Source: Ectopseudomonas mendocina (GTDB taxonomy: Bacteria; Pseudomonadota; Gammaproteobacteria; Pseudomonadales; Pseudomonadaceae). Taken from it: a stretch of 64,000 bases of DNA. The stretch lies in contig NZ_VRYE01000053.1 in NCBI RefSeq assembly GCF_008041835.1, positions 1 to 64,000 on the forward strand, written 5' to 3'. The notes below the pieces were generated by a model that searched no databases, was not told the origin of the DNA, and saw nothing but the letters and a program-made list of their open reading frames with translations. Positions 16,438-24,769 of the stretch are shown here, piece after piece. Position 1 is the first letter of the stretch. Each line of letters starts with the position of its first letter. The position numbers and the translations under genes are program-made.

Positions 16438-16797
16438 ATGTCCCTCATCACCGAGTACCGAGCCACAGAGGAAGCCATCAAGGAGCTTCAGGACCGACTG
16501 GAGAAGCTGAGCGGAAATGAAGCCCTTTTGAAGGAGATGGAGTTCGAGGAAAAGCTACGATCCTTGATGTCTGAGTATGGCAAGAACCTGCGTGACATCA
16601 TCGCGATTCTTGACCCGGACTATCGCAAGCAGGTTTCCCATCAGCCTGGCAAACCTCGTGCCCAACGAGCAGTCAAGATCTATCGGAACCCCAACACGGG
16701 TGAGATCGTTGAGACCAAGGGCGGCAACCAGAAGACGCTCAAGGAATGGAAGCAACAGCATGGAGCTGATGTAGTCGAGACATGGCGAACCCAGTGA
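16438..16797 (+). CDS. mvaT: MvaT-type H-NS family xenogeneic silencer, 119 aa
   Basis: MvaT/MvaU are the H-NS analogues of Pseudomonas; they coat AT-rich DNA and silence acquired genes. From memory, this aligns end to end with P. aeruginosa MvaT: MSLITEYRATEEAIKELQDR at the start, the coiled-coil FEEKLRSLM, the linker DIIAILDPD, and the DNA-binding C-terminus NPNTGEIVETKGGNQKTLKEWK with its R/K-rich hook. Length is normal. AAGGAG precedes the ATG. A plasmid-borne copy (Pmr on pCAR1) lets the plasmid enter without upsetting host silencing. It forms a set with HU (32788) and NdpA (29366). Confidence 0.95.
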   Translation: MSLITEYRATEEAIKELQDRLEKLSGNEALLKEMEFEEKLRSLMSEYGKNLRDIIAILDPDYRKQVSHQPGKPRAQRAVKIYRNPNTGEIVETKGGNQKTLKEWKQQHGADVVETWRTQ

Positions 16798-16827
16798 GCC
16801 GGCGCTTGCGCTGAGCTTCCAGAATAG

Positions 16828-16852
16828 AAGGCCGGTGATCCCGGCCTTTTTT
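16828..16852 (+). terminator. Terminator after mvaT
   Basis: AAGGCCGG-tgatc-CCGGCCTT is followed by TTTT. Confidence 0.85.
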
Positions 16853-16940
16853 ATGAGCTCGATTTGCCCACGGGAATTTGGGTTTTTCCAATTGAATGAG
16901 AACTTGAAATGGAGGTAAATAACTATCAACGGAGGATCAG

Positions 16941-17426
16941 ATGGAAAGCACTGAAAACGTCGATGAGCGCCTGTTGGCCGCGGTTATGGATGAAGCGCAA
17001 ACAGACTTCAGCATAGCCAGTATTGCAGTTGAGAAGATCCGTCAGGGAGCTGAAAGCATCGCTGCCGGCATGCACGGTCGCAACCATGTAAAGGCGTCAT
17101 TCGAGCATTATGACGGTACACCGATGTCGCCTGAAGAAGCTTTGGCTCACCAGTGTGTTCATGCAGCAAGTATCGGAAAATCCCTCGGCCAGGAATTTCT
17201 TCTGAAGGCACCTGCTGCCCTCCTGGAGCAATTCTCCGCCGTTGCAGGGAACCGAAACGTTGCTGACAGTGGGGCAATGCTCGCCGGCCTGCTGCATGGG
17301 TTCATGATTGCCTTTGCCACGAGGGAGACGGAGGATAGAGCGCTGAAGGCACTACTGGAGGTAGCTCGGATCTGCGACGAGGCAAACAATATTCGAGGCA
17401 CCACCTTCGGCCAAGCCAGCGAATAA
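16941..17426 (+). CDS. Hypothetical helical protein, 161 aa
   Basis: GGAGG precedes ATG 16941 at ideal spacing. The protein is almost entirely helical, with no membrane segment and no motif I can name. It is a single-gene unit between the mvaT terminator and a convergent hairpin. Confidence 0.6.
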   Translation: MESTENVDERLLAAVMDEAQTDFSIASIAVEKIRQGAESIAAGMHGRNHVKASFEHYDGTPMSPEEALAHQCVHAASIGKSLGQEFLLKAPAALLEQFSAVAGNRNVADSGAMLAGLLHGFMIAFATRETEDRALKALLEVARICDEANNIRGTTFGQASE

Positions 17427-17440
17427 GCTGGCTGTTACTC

Positions 17441-17462
17441 GGGCGCTCCTAGCAGAGCGCCC
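17441..17462. terminator. Hairpin between convergent genes
   Basis: GGGCGCTC (17441-17448) pairs with GAGCGCCC (17455-17462). T-runs are absent, so termination strength is uncertain. Confidence 0.5.
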
Positions 17463-17475
17463 ATCATCTCCTCCA

Positions 17476-18732
17476 TCAGGCAGCCGGCTGGACCTTGGCC
17501 GGGTCAGACCCCGGATTAGGGGGCATCTCCGAAACTTCCGACACTTTACCCCTCACCTGGGGAGCATTGGCGGCAAGAAATCTACCCCAATCCTCCATCA
17601 GAGCGCGACGTTTATCCAGCAAGTCACCTCGGTTATATGCTGCTTCGACCTTACTGTTGAGGGTGTGTGCGAGAGCCATCTCGCAAACCTCTCGCTGGTG
17701 ATCGGTTTCTTCCGCGGCCCACGTCCGAAAAGTAGATCTGAACCCATGCGGTACCACTCCATCGACCTTGAGCTGATCGAGCACCCTTGCCATTGCGTTG
17801 CCGGGAATCGGGCCTGTGCGCCAGGAGTTGAGAAATATCCATTTGGCATGCTTTCCGACCTGCTGCCGTAGCACCTCGATCATTTGGTCCGTAAGTGGTA
17901 CCCGGTGAGCCTTGCCCGCTTTCATGCGTCCTGCCGGGATCAACCAGATTTTCTCCTCCCAATCTATTTCTGCCCACTGGGCCCCACTCACCTCCTGGTT
18001 ACGTGTTGCTGTCAGAATTGCGAACTCAACAGCACGAGCTGCTGCACCATCCAGCGAGTCGAGCCTGGCCAGCAGCTCGGCCGTTCGTGAAGGTGTCGGA
18101 GACGGGAAGGGGACTACCGTATGCGATTGCTTGGGCAAGAGCTTGTCGAGGTGACCGCGCCACCGTGCGGGGTTTTCGCCTTGCCGAAGCTTCAGTGCCT
18201 TGGCTGCATCGAGCACGAGCTCAATGCGATTCCGGATGCGGTTCGCAGTAACCGGGATCTTGCTCCAGATCGGCGTCAGCACATCCAGGATATCGTCCGT
18301 GTCGACCTCGGCTATCCGAAATCCGCCTATGACAGGGTAGACATGCTTCGTGAGGGAATTCTGCCATTGCTGGTGATGCTTCTTGGACCAGCTCGAGGAA
18401 TGCGTGCGTATGTACCTTTCTGCCGACGCCCGAAATGTGTGGCTCGTTGTGGCTCGCGATGCTTTGGCAGCTTTGGCCTTCGCGCGTTCAGCGGCTGGAT
18501 CAACGCCGCGTGCGATATCGAGTCGGTACTTGTCAGCCTCCAGTCGTGCGTCTCTGAGGCTCAAGGCAGGAAACGTACCCAGGGCAAGATCGTGCCGTTG
18601 CTTCGCAAGCATATAGCGAAAGACCCAGCTCTTCCGCAGGGTAGCTGATACACGAAGAATCAACCCCCTTCCGTCCTGGTAGGAGCCGGGCTGGTCGACA
18701 TCCTTGACGAACTTAGGGGTTAGTTTGCTCAT
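17476..18732 (-). CDS. int: Tyrosine recombinase/integrase, P4-type, 418 aa
   Basis: This family integrates and excises islands and prophages, often at tRNA genes. The N-terminal DUF4102-like domain (KFVKDVDQPGSYQDGRGLILRV, LGTFPALSLRDARLEAD) is followed by a SAM-like core-binding domain (about 95-190) and the catalytic domain. Catalytic residues are all present: Arg244 (TATRNQEV), the HGFR box 329-332, His356 (LAHTL) and Tyr366 (VEAAYNRG). The Pro/Ser-rich C-terminal tail is extra. I see no flanking direct repeats to mark an element, and no tRNA. It may belong to an accessory block inserted between the replication genes and 31 kb, or act on the plasmid itself. Its start overlaps the next upstream gene by 20 nt. 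Confidence 0.92.
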   Translation of the reverse strand: MSKLTPKFVKDVDQPGSYQDGRGLILRVSATLRKSWVFRYMLAKQRHDLALGTFPALSLRDARLEADKYRLDIARGVDPAAERAKAKAAKASRATTSHTFRASAERYIRTHSSSWSKKHHQQWQNSLTKHVYPVIGGFRIAEVDTDDILDVLTPIWSKIPVTANRIRNRIELVLDAAKALKLRQGENPARWRGHLDKLLPKQSHTVVPFPSPTPSRTAELLARLDSLDGAAARAVEFAILTATRNQEVSGAQWAEIDWEEKIWLIPAGRMKAGKAHRVPLTDQMIEVLRQQVGKHAKWIFLNSWRTGPIPGNAMARVLDQLKVDGVVPHGFRSTFRTWAAEETDHQREVCEMALAHTLNSKVEAAYNRGDLLDKRRALMEDWGRFLAANAPQVRGKVSEVSEMPPNPGSDPAKVQPAA

Positions 18733-19138
18733 GAGGTGCCCCCCCGGTCACCGGGCCGTTCCTTTCATCCGCCGGCACATCATCCTGAAAAGCGAGAGAA
18801 ATGTTCTCCGGCCGAATGAGGTGAGGACACGCAAGCTCGTACCTACCATCTGAAACGAGGTGTAAACCTGAGCGATCGACGGCAAGAACGGAAATCGCTC
18901 CAGGCTCGTCATCGAGCGCTTCACCAAGCCAGTTACTGAGTGCGTCCTCTACTGCCAGCATCGACCCGAAGAAATAGACCATTTCCTTGGCCTCACCGAG
19001 TAGCGCGGAGCGAGGCCCAATCTGCGGCCGTAAGCCATCACGAAATATGGACTCGAGATGACGGGTTGGCGTGACGTGATAAATCTCACCAGAAATCGGC
19101 TCGCTTTGAGCGTGCTCATTCGAATCATGGGTTTTCAC
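18713..19138 (-). CDS. ART-fold-like protein upstream of the integrase, 141 aa
   Basis: The opening IYHVTPTRHLESIFRDGLRP is the strand-helix pattern seen at the start of many ADP-ribosyltransferase-like domains (RNA 2'-phosphotransferase and DarT-like groups), where the His helps bind NAD. I cannot place the other catalytic residues with confidence. The start is GTG 19138, with GAGGAA upstream; translation is probably coupled to int through a 20-nt overlap. The C-terminal 25 residues look disordered. A toxin, a defence protein or a modifier are all possible. Confidence 0.5.
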   Translation of the reverse strand: MKTHDSNEHAQSEPISGEIYHVTPTRHLESIFRDGLRPQIGPRSALLGEAKEMVYFFGSMLAVEDALSNWLGEALDDEPGAISVLAVDRSGLHLVSDGRYELACPHLIRPENISLAFQDDVPADERNGPVTGGAPHEQTNP

Positions 19139-19383
19139 TACGGATTCCTCGCGGCTCGTTGGTTCGCAGGCGCTGATACTGCGATCGCGCCAGATCTCGC
19201 CGGAATGTAGGAGGATAAGGTATCCCCATACAAAACGGCTACAGGCCAGAACCTATAGGGCATTTAGAAAATCCCAAATGATGTGTCCCACACCGTAGCC
19301 CACAGTTGCGCTCGAGCTGATTGACCCTACCAGGAACGCAGATGGCCCAGCCCGGCGAGAGCATGTGTGTTTGGAATTGGAGA

Positions 19384-19403
19384 GGGAGGGGGAGGGGGAG
19401 GGG
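19384..19403 (+). other. G-quadruplex-type G-run in an otherwise gene-free stretch
   Basis: Four runs of three to five G separated by single A residues (19384-19403) meet the strict G4 pattern on the plus strand. The surrounding 19139-19495 has no credible gene and probably holds the promoter for the integrase operon. Confidence 0.6.
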
Positions 19404-19495
19404 CAAACAACCCGGCAGGTGGCCTTAGTTCTCGGCCGGGTCGTTGCCTGAGCAACCTATGTGGATGGGTCATGATCCGCTAAGTTCGACCGTGG

Positions 19496-20182
19496 TCAGT
19501 AGCCCGTTTTCGATGCCGCTGTTTTGCGTTTTTCAACGAAAGCCGTGACCTCTTTAGAGATGCGCTTTGTTTCCGCGTCATACTCATCATTGATAGCGAC
19601 TGCTCGCTTCGGGCCGAGCTCGTTGATCAAACGCTGAGCTTCCAGCGAAACGGCTCTTTGATTGTTCAAGTAATTTGGATCGATGACATTCATATTGTAC
19701 GGGTCGCCAATTCGCATAGCGACTTGAGCTCCTTGGGACTCGCACATTACGAATCCGATCTTTTCATACGCTTCTACGAGTGTTGGAAAGCAGCTGAGTG
19801 CTATATCGGTGAAGCGGGGTTTCAGGCTGTTGATCATCGAAGTCATAACCCCCTGATTGCGATGAGCTGAATCAACGCAGATATAATTAATTCCACAAGC
19901 AGTTGCGGAGTCATTAGCTCGGCTCAGGGTCATGAAACCTATAATTTCTGATGCGACATTTACAGCGATAACTACTTCAGAGTTGATCTGAATACTAATT
20001 GCTGGATCAAGCTGAAGGGCGATATCAGTCAGCATCCAGGCGCGAATTACGCCGAACATAGGGTGATCAGCGCTGATCGGTCGGTTGACCAAATCTAGGC
20101 TATAGCGCTCAGCCATCCGCAGTATTTCTTCCTTCTGCGAATGACTAAGTGTTTTAAGGTTTTTGATTGCAACAACTTCCAT
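19496..20182 (-). CDS. GNAT-family N-acetyltransferase-like protein, 228 aa
   Basis: The fold is suggested by VIAVNVASEIIGFMTLSR (strand 4), then INYICVDSAHRNQGVMTSMINSLK read in parts: the V-x-x-x-x-R-x-x-G loop that binds acetyl-CoA pyrophosphate is VDSAHRNQGVMT. FPTLVEAYEKIGFVMCES is the usual late helix and beta-bulge region. About 80 residues after the domain are charged and helical. The substrate cannot be guessed. The start at 20182 has AAGGAG. It is an isolated minus-strand gene. Confidence 0.7.
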   Translation of the reverse strand: MEVVAIKNLKTLSHSQKEEILRMAERYSLDLVNRPISADHPMFGVIRAWMLTDIALQLDPAISIQINSEVVIAVNVASEIIGFMTLSRANDSATACGINYICVDSAHRNQGVMTSMINSLKPRFTDIALSCFPTLVEAYEKIGFVMCESQGAQVAMRIGDPYNMNVIDPNYLNNQRAVSLEAQRLINELGPKRAVAINDEYDAETKRISKEVTAFVEKRKTAASKTGY

Positions 20183-20207
20183 GATTACTCCTTTGTGCTC
20201 GCTTCGA

Positions 20208-20597
20208 TTATCTGCTTTCAACAATATGCCACTGACCGTCCCAGTTTCGGATTTTGCATTTAGCAGTCATCCCGCGCCCGGTGTGGATACCTTGAACAAC
20301 TCCTTCACCAGGCCCCGTGCTGGCAAAGTTCACTCGGCCACAGTCCTTGAACGCGATTTGATTCATGAATCCCCCTCTGCTCTGCACTGCGTCCTTCCCA
20401 GCTGCCGTATCAACCGCTTGCTGGCCGTTTGTGATGCGAATAGCTTGAATCACCGTCGAGCCGTCCTCTGCTTTGCTGTAGCGCAGAGTACGCTCGTGCT
20501 CGACAGCAGCGGTACCGGCTGCGGCCCCAGAATCTCGCGACGAATCGCAGCCGGCCAGCGAGAGGCCAACAAGGGCGTAGATGAACAATTTGTGCAT
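20208..20597 (-). CDS. Lipoprotein, 129 aa
   Basis: The N-terminus MHKLFIYALVGLSLAGCDSS is a clear type II signal with lipobox LAGC (Cys17). Ser/Asp follow at +2 and +3; Asp at +2 would favour inner-membrane retention, but Ser is at +2 here. AGGAG lies eight nt upstream of ATG 20597. The mature part is small, with one Cys pair (DCGRV…AKCKI) that could form a disulfide. The function is unknown; surface or entry exclusion is possible but unsupported. Confidence 0.75.
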   Translation of the reverse strand: MHKLFIYALVGLSLAGCDSSRDSGAAAGTAAVEHERTLRYSKAEDGSTVIQAIRITNGQQAVDTAAGKDAVQSRGGFMNQIAFKDCGRVNFASTGPGEGVVQGIHTGRGMTAKCKIRNWDGQWHIVESR

Positions 20598-20741
20598 AGA
20601 TGAAGCTCCTGTGATTTGTCGCATAAGCATGCCAGCGCGGTGGAAAATGCCAACTCAAGTAGGTGCATTTACTGCTCTGGGCGGGAGGGGAGCGCGATAT
20701 CTCCTGCCGGCGTGTCGGAGGTATGGCCCCAGCAGCCCCCA

Positions 20742-21590
20742 TCAGAACAGTGCAATTTGCTGGCCGCGGTTTAGGTGCGGTATGGGGGCCGGGGCCGGGT
20801 CCTGGTACATGATGGGCTTAGCATTTTCGGCTGGTGATTCCATGATCTCGCTGGCCACGGCCTGGCTGCGATTGAGCCTGGCGCTCCATAGGCCCAGAAC
20901 GTGTGCCGGGGTGTACCACAGTTGCCGCTCTTCCAGCGCCAGCGTATTACCGAGGATCAGAATTGCTGGAATGTGCAGAAGGCTGAGCTGAAGGTAGGTC
21001 ATGTGAACTGCGCGGGAATCAACATCTTGCGCAGTCACATGCAGGCAGCGCTGGTAGTTGAGTCCTTTATCTCGCAACGCTTCGGCGATTGCGATCACCA
21101 TAGCCCCCGCACCGCTTGCAGGTTCGTTGACCGTTATAAAGCCTCGCTCATCCAGCCGTTTACGCAGATCTGCACCATCGCCAATGAGTTGCGAGGCCAT
21201 GAGCTTGCAGATTGGATATGGCGTGAAAAACTGCCCTCTTGCACTATTCCCCAACTCCAACTCGCCGAATACCTGGCCCAGCACATCGTCAGGCCCATAT
21301 TCCATTGCCATGGTGAGTTCGGCGAGCATCTGGGGAAACCGATGCACCTCGCTCGGCTCATACTTCTTGATGACGTTCAGGTAGCGATTTTCACGCTCAT
21401 TCCGCTGGGCCAGGTCCACGCTGTTGCTCATCGCTAGCGCGCCCATTTCGCAGAAGTCGGCAAACACATCCCACAAGTGATGGCGATGGCTGTTTGCGTT
21501 GAGCAGGCGAATGAGGTTTTTGCGGTGTTCTGCCGGGCTCGAGGATTCGGTCTTTGCGTTTGCGACTCTGGATTTAGCCATGGTGCTCAT
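20742..21590 (-). CDS. Diverged N-6 adenine DNA methylase-like protein, 282 aa
   Basis: The layout is of type I restriction M subunits: a helical N-terminus, GQFFTPYPICKLMASQLI (the FTP box before the AdoMet domain) and motif I EPASGAGAM (about residue 160). QDVDSRAVHMTYLQLSLL follows, as in these enzymes. Where the catalytic NPPF/DPPY is expected, the sequence reads LILGNTLALEE, so the catalytic proline pair is missing. It may bind AdoMet and DNA without methylating, or use a non-standard motif IV. No restriction or specificity subunit is nearby. Confidence 0.75.
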   Translation of the reverse strand: MSTMAKSRVANAKTESSSPAEHRKNLIRLLNANSHRHHLWDVFADFCEMGALAMSNSVDLAQRNERENRYLNVIKKYEPSEVHRFPQMLAELTMAMEYGPDDVLGQVFGELELGNSARGQFFTPYPICKLMASQLIGDGADLRKRLDERGFITVNEPASGAGAMVIAIAEALRDKGLNYQRCLHVTAQDVDSRAVHMTYLQLSLLHIPAILILGNTLALEERQLWYTPAHVLGLWSARLNRSQAVASEIMESPAENAKPIMYQDPAPAPIPHLNRGQQIALF

Positions 21591-21648
21591 CAGGTGTTAT
21601 CGGGAAGGTTGCAACGAACCTAACCCGTAGTGATGAGAACCCAAGAAG

Positions 21649-21999
21649 TCAGTCGATCACGACCTCTCTCGCTGAATCCCAGTCGCTGGGGGAAGCATCG
21701 CCAGTGGCGAAGGCAAATCGCATGCCCACGGTCGGCCTGCCTTTCTTCATGAGGTATGCCGCAGCGCCTGCACACATCGACTCGTGCCCCGAGGGTTCAT
21801 AGTTCCCCTCATCGTCCCAGTTGCCACCCCGGCTTGAATGCACGGTCTTGTGACACTGGAAAGTCGAGTGATCATCCTCGATCAGAGTAGAAATAATCCC
21901 CTCCAAGCGCCCACGGCTTAGCGGAATGGCTCCCTCCTTCAGAAACGGGCAGTTCGCACATGGTTTTTTCAGCCGGAAGTGCTGCTTGATCGGATTCAC
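21649..21999 (-). CDS. Small cysteine-rich protein (DUF6283-like), 116 aa
   Basis: The CANCPFL motif near residue 14, with later Cys residues in FQCHKT and SMCAGAA, suggests a metal or iron-sulfur site of four Cys. I associate this pattern with phage and plasmid DUF6283 proteins of unknown function. The start is GTG 21999, with GGAAG upstream. It is part of a run of small minus-strand genes (23096 to 21649). Confidence 0.6.
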   Translation of the reverse strand: MNPIKQHFRLKKPCANCPFLKEGAIPLSRGRLEGIISTLIEDDHSTFQCHKTVHSSRGGNWDDEGNYEPSGHESMCAGAAAYLMKKGRPTVGMRFAFATGDASPSDWDSAREVVID

Positions 22000-22011
22000 T
22001 TAAACACTTCC

Positions 22012-22287
22012 TTAGCGCGAAACATCAATGGCGAAAACTTCGACTGGATCTACCCCAAAGTGCGGATGGGCGATCGTCGTCAAGCGATAGCCCTTCCAGG
22101 GCAACACAAGTCTTCGGGAGGCGTCTCCGCGCTTCGGATAGCCACGTGTCAGCTCTATCTGGTCGAAGCTCTGCCCCTCCAAACGCCGACGCCAATAGGG
22201 TGTGGCAGCCCGAAATTCTTCCGGCTTGACGCCAGCCTTGATCGCGTCGAAATACTCGCCTTTGAGCGGCAGCGTCAGGGTTCGCAT
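22012..22287 (-). CDS. ASCH-like domain protein, 91 aa
   Basis: LTLPLKGEYFDAIKAGVKPEEFR is the typical entry of small ASCH proteins (predicted RNA-binding, and in some cases modified-nucleoside amidohydrolases), followed by YWRRRL and a beta-rich remainder. The start at 22287 is chosen because the 24 codons upstream are not coding-like and a GGA-containing site lies before it. The reaction is unknown. Confidence 0.6.
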   Translation of the reverse strand: MRTLTLPLKGEYFDAIKAGVKPEEFRAATPYWRRRLEGQSFDQIELTRGYPKRGDASRRLVLPWKGYRLTTIAHPHFGVDPVEVFAIDVSR

Positions 22288-22301
22288 GGAGCGTGTTCCT
22301 T

Positions 22302-22541
22302 TCAGTAGCGGGCCGGATTGCCTTTGTATTGCCAGCGCTCGATCAGCGCCGCAGTCCATTCAGGCCCCAGGCGGGCCAGTGCTTCGGCGATAGTGTCATT
22401 GCTCTGGTTCAGCAGCTCGGCGCTGTTCGCGGCCAGTGCGACATAGAGGTATTCGCCACGACTCAGAGCACCAACACAGTCAAGGTCGCCTTTGGCCACG
22501 CGCAGCGCCAATGCGTCGAGGTAATCCAGTTGATCGGCCAT
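22302..22541 (-). CDS. Hypothetical small protein, 79 aa
   Basis: AAGGAG precedes ATG 22541. The protein is short and fully helical, with Ala/Leu repeats. It sits 14 nt upstream of the ASCH-like gene and is surely in the same message. No family recognised. Confidence 0.65.
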   Translation of the reverse strand: MADQLDYLDALALRVAKGDLDCVGALSRGEYLYVALAANSAELLNQSNDTIAEALARLGPEWTAALIERWQYKGNPARY

Positions 22542-22595
22542 TTGCTCATTCTCCTTCTGTGGTTGGGTGTCGCTATCGGTTGGGTTTTGGGGTGG

Positions 22596-23096
22596 CTATT
22601 CAGAGCGATCGCGTTCAATCCAAAGCTGATCCTGGCGGAACACGATGTAACTGTCTCGAGCCTCGGGCACTACCTTTCTAAATTGCGCATCTGTCATGTC
22701 GTCGAGCCGGCTGAGGTCGCCACTAGCGCTTAGCCGCTCAATCACCTCGGTGGTGAGCCCTTCGTAGCGATTGAGATAGACGATTGCATCCATCCCCGCA
22801 CGTTTCGCGCTCGCGATTATGGATTTCCAGTTACCGCCGCGATCTTTGCTTCGGCGAATATTCTTCGCCTTCAGATAGGCTCGGATGACACGGGAACCTT
22901 TGCCAGCACGCATGGAGGCCTGTGCTGAGGTACCAAAATGAAGCCCACCGTCGACCGTTTTGGACGGATCAAGGGTGTCGAACTCCCCATTGGTTCGATG
23001 TTCCAGCAGCAAAGGAAAACCCGAGGAGTCAGCCACCACGGAAGGGCAGAGCCATTTTTTGAAGTCATCCTCAGCCGAATCTAGCCCGCTGCGCAT
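22596..23096 (-). CDS. ART-like (polyvalent-protein type) domain protein, 166 aa
   Basis: Pattern: FPLLLEHRTNGEF…FDTLDPSKTVDGGLHFGTSAQAS followed by IRAYLKAKNIRR, a helix, AIVYLNRYEG and DSYIVFRQDQLW. This is how ADP-ribosyltransferase-like modules of phage and plasmid polyvalent proteins read (H-x-T, then a Y/F-x-S/T box, then YVVFxPxQI near the end). Here HGT is replaced by HRT. Such modules travel with conjugated DNA or modify host proteins. AGGAAAA precedes ATG 23096. Substrate unknown. Confidence 0.6.
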   Translation of the reverse strand: MRSGLDSAEDDFKKWLCPSVVADSSGFPLLLEHRTNGEFDTLDPSKTVDGGLHFGTSAQASMRAGKGSRVIRAYLKAKNIRRSKDRGGNWKSIIASAKRAGMDAIVYLNRYEGLTTEVIERLSASGDLSRLDDMTDAQFRKVVPEARDSYIVFRQDQLWIERDRSE

Positions 23097-23218
23097 AGGT
23101 TTTCCTGTTGGAGAGCTACTAAGATGTATGGATTATCCCACTTGCCAGGCACAACCCAAGCACCTGGCCTGAAGCAGGATTGAACGCCACTGGCTGTCCA
23201 GACAAGCGAAGAGTGAAA

Positions 23219-23938
23219 ATGGGAAAAGATAAAATTCACTGGAGAATCAGCGCGGAGGATGTCCTGGCCGTTCTGGAGTATTACAACGCCGCTAGCCTGA
23301 AAGCCCAACAAACGGCGCTTTCTGGCACGGCGACCCAGCTTGAGAAATTGTTGGGAGGCCCACTGCATAAACTCCTCGAGCCGGAGGAGGCTGACGCCAT
23401 CCGAAAGGCCGGGGAGATCGTCCGCTCGATCAATATTCGTGTTGAGCACGCCAAAGAGATCAAGCGCCGGGAGGAGAAGCAGAGGGAGGCTCGGCTTAAA
23501 GCTCGCAAGGCCCTGATTGACGCCGAAATTAGGGCTGCAATCCCGAGGCCCCAGGCAACAGCGGAGGACGTAATACGGATCACAACGCTGGCAATGGCGC
23601 TTCATCAGGAGAAATTCATCCTGGATTTCTATGATGTCCCAACCGTGATCAGGCAGTACCAGGAGCGGCTACAGCGAGCGATCAAGGAAAAGGCACTGGG
23701 TGGCTACGTCGATTACGTTCATACAGACATCGTGCGCGGATTATCTGAAACCCTCGACTATCGGCAGAGTGGGAACCCCAGGGCGGACATTGCGGCCGCA
23801 CTTAGCTTGTGTGAAAGCTGGAAGCCAAGATACCGGCCGACGCAGGAATTCCTAGATTTTGTCCATCACCAAATAGCCATTGAGCACTCGACCAACGTAG
23901 AGAGATTGCCGGTCAAGAAGAAGCCAGCCGGCAGGTAG
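23219..23938 (+). CDS. Hypothetical coiled-coil protein, 239 aa
   Basis: I start at ATG 23219, behind GAAGAG; an earlier in-frame ATG at 23180 is less likely. Residues about 70-110 are charged and strongly helical (KEIKRREEKQREARLKARKA), and the rest is helical without a motif I can name. It is the only plus-strand gene in this part of the accessory region. Function unknown. Confidence 0.6.
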   Translation: MGKDKIHWRISAEDVLAVLEYYNAASLKAQQTALSGTATQLEKLLGGPLHKLLEPEEADAIRKAGEIVRSINIRVEHAKEIKRREEKQREARLKARKALIDAEIRAAIPRPQATAEDVIRITTLAMALHQEKFILDFYDVPTVIRQYQERLQRAIKEKALGGYVDYVHTDIVRGLSETLDYRQSGNPRADIAAALSLCESWKPRYRPTQEFLDFVHHQIAIEHSTNVERLPVKKKPAGR

Positions 23939-23953
23939 CCACAATAGACCATC

Positions 23954-24400
23954 TCACAGCAATTCAGGCTGTGCCCGAAGGCGGGCCATGATACGACTGT
24001 TCATGGCCTGCCGGTCTTCCGCCATTCTGGCCTCTCTGACGGCACCTACGCCGTTGAACTGGTTGACGACATAGATCAGGTACAGCGGGTCGCTCGGGCC
24101 TACCCAGGCGTTCCAGGCTGCACGGCATTTGGCTCGGGTCTCTGCATTCAAGGCGAAATACGCAGCTCGTGCTTTACGCCACACGGCGGCATGGTTCTGA
24201 CGCATACGGTCGGTGACCTTGCCCTCGTAAAGGTCACGCAGGCGCTTTTCTTCTTCCCAGCTGTGCTGGATCTCGCGAATCTGATCGCCGAAGAGTGGCA
24301 GTGACTCAGCTTCCCGCGCCTGCTTGCGCTCAAAAGCCTTCTTCATTCGCTCTGTGACAGTGCGTTTTTCCTGACGAAGCAGGTACTTCTTGAATCTCAT
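23954..24400 (-). CDS. Hypothetical basic helical protein, 148 aa
   Basis: The start at 24400 overlaps the stop of the upstream membrane gene (ATGA), with GGAG in front, so the two are translationally coupled. The protein is Arg/Lys/Glu-rich at the start, then helical with Trp residues (AVWRKARAAYFAL, AWNAWVGPSDP). No family recognised. Confidence 0.6.
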   Translation of the reverse strand: MRFKKYLLRQEKRTVTERMKKAFERKQAREAESLPLFGDQIREIQHSWEEEKRLRDLYEGKVTDRMRQNHAAVWRKARAAYFALNAETRAKCRAAWNAWVGPSDPLYLIYVVNQFNGVGAVREARMAEDRQAMNSRIMARLRAQPELL

Positions 24401-24654
24401 GACCGACACTCCAGCGCCCGGCGGGTAAGAGCGGCCAGCAGCAATCCCAGAGCGCACCAGGTGGCCAACATGAGCAAGCCGAGGAGGGCGATGCCAGCGG
24501 TGCCAAAAAGCCCGCCAAAAAGCAGCAGGAAGGCCTGAGGCGCGGCTGCGAATATTCCAGACCAGATCAGCGTGGCATTGGCCACCCCGGCTAGGAACAT
24601 GAGCCATGCAAGGTATTCCGGCAAATAGCTCGACTTGAATGTATGGGACGGCAT
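24397..24654 (-). CDS. Small membrane protein, 85 aa
   Basis: Start ATG 24654 has GGAGTT at good spacing. Two to three hydrophobic segments (about residues 12-30, 36-55 and 58-78) with few charges indicate an inner-membrane protein. It is coupled by ATGA overlap to the basic protein gene at 24400. Function unknown. Confidence 0.6.
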   Translation of the reverse strand: MPSHTFKSSYLPEYLAWLMFLAGVANATLIWSGIFAAAPQAFLLLFGGLFGTAGIALLGLLMLATWCALGLLLAALTRRALECRS

Positions 24655-24724
24655 GAGGCAACTCCATGTTGTCAAAGGGGAGATGCCATCAGGCTATTTC
24701 CATTCCGCAATATCCCAAGCCAAC

Positions 24725-24747
24725 AAAAAGCCCGGCGAACCGGGCTG
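24725..24747 (-). terminator. Terminator after the 24770 gene
   Basis: On the minus strand, AGCCCGG-ttcg-CCGGGCT is followed by TTTT. Confidence 0.8.
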
Positions 24748-24769
24748 AGATTGCTATAGGTGCTAGTCC

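Noticed and set aside
21968-21990. TTCAGCC-N9-GCTTGAT as a tenth dyad
   Set aside because: It lies within the coding start of the 21999 gene, with two mismatches and no downstream gene at the usual distance.
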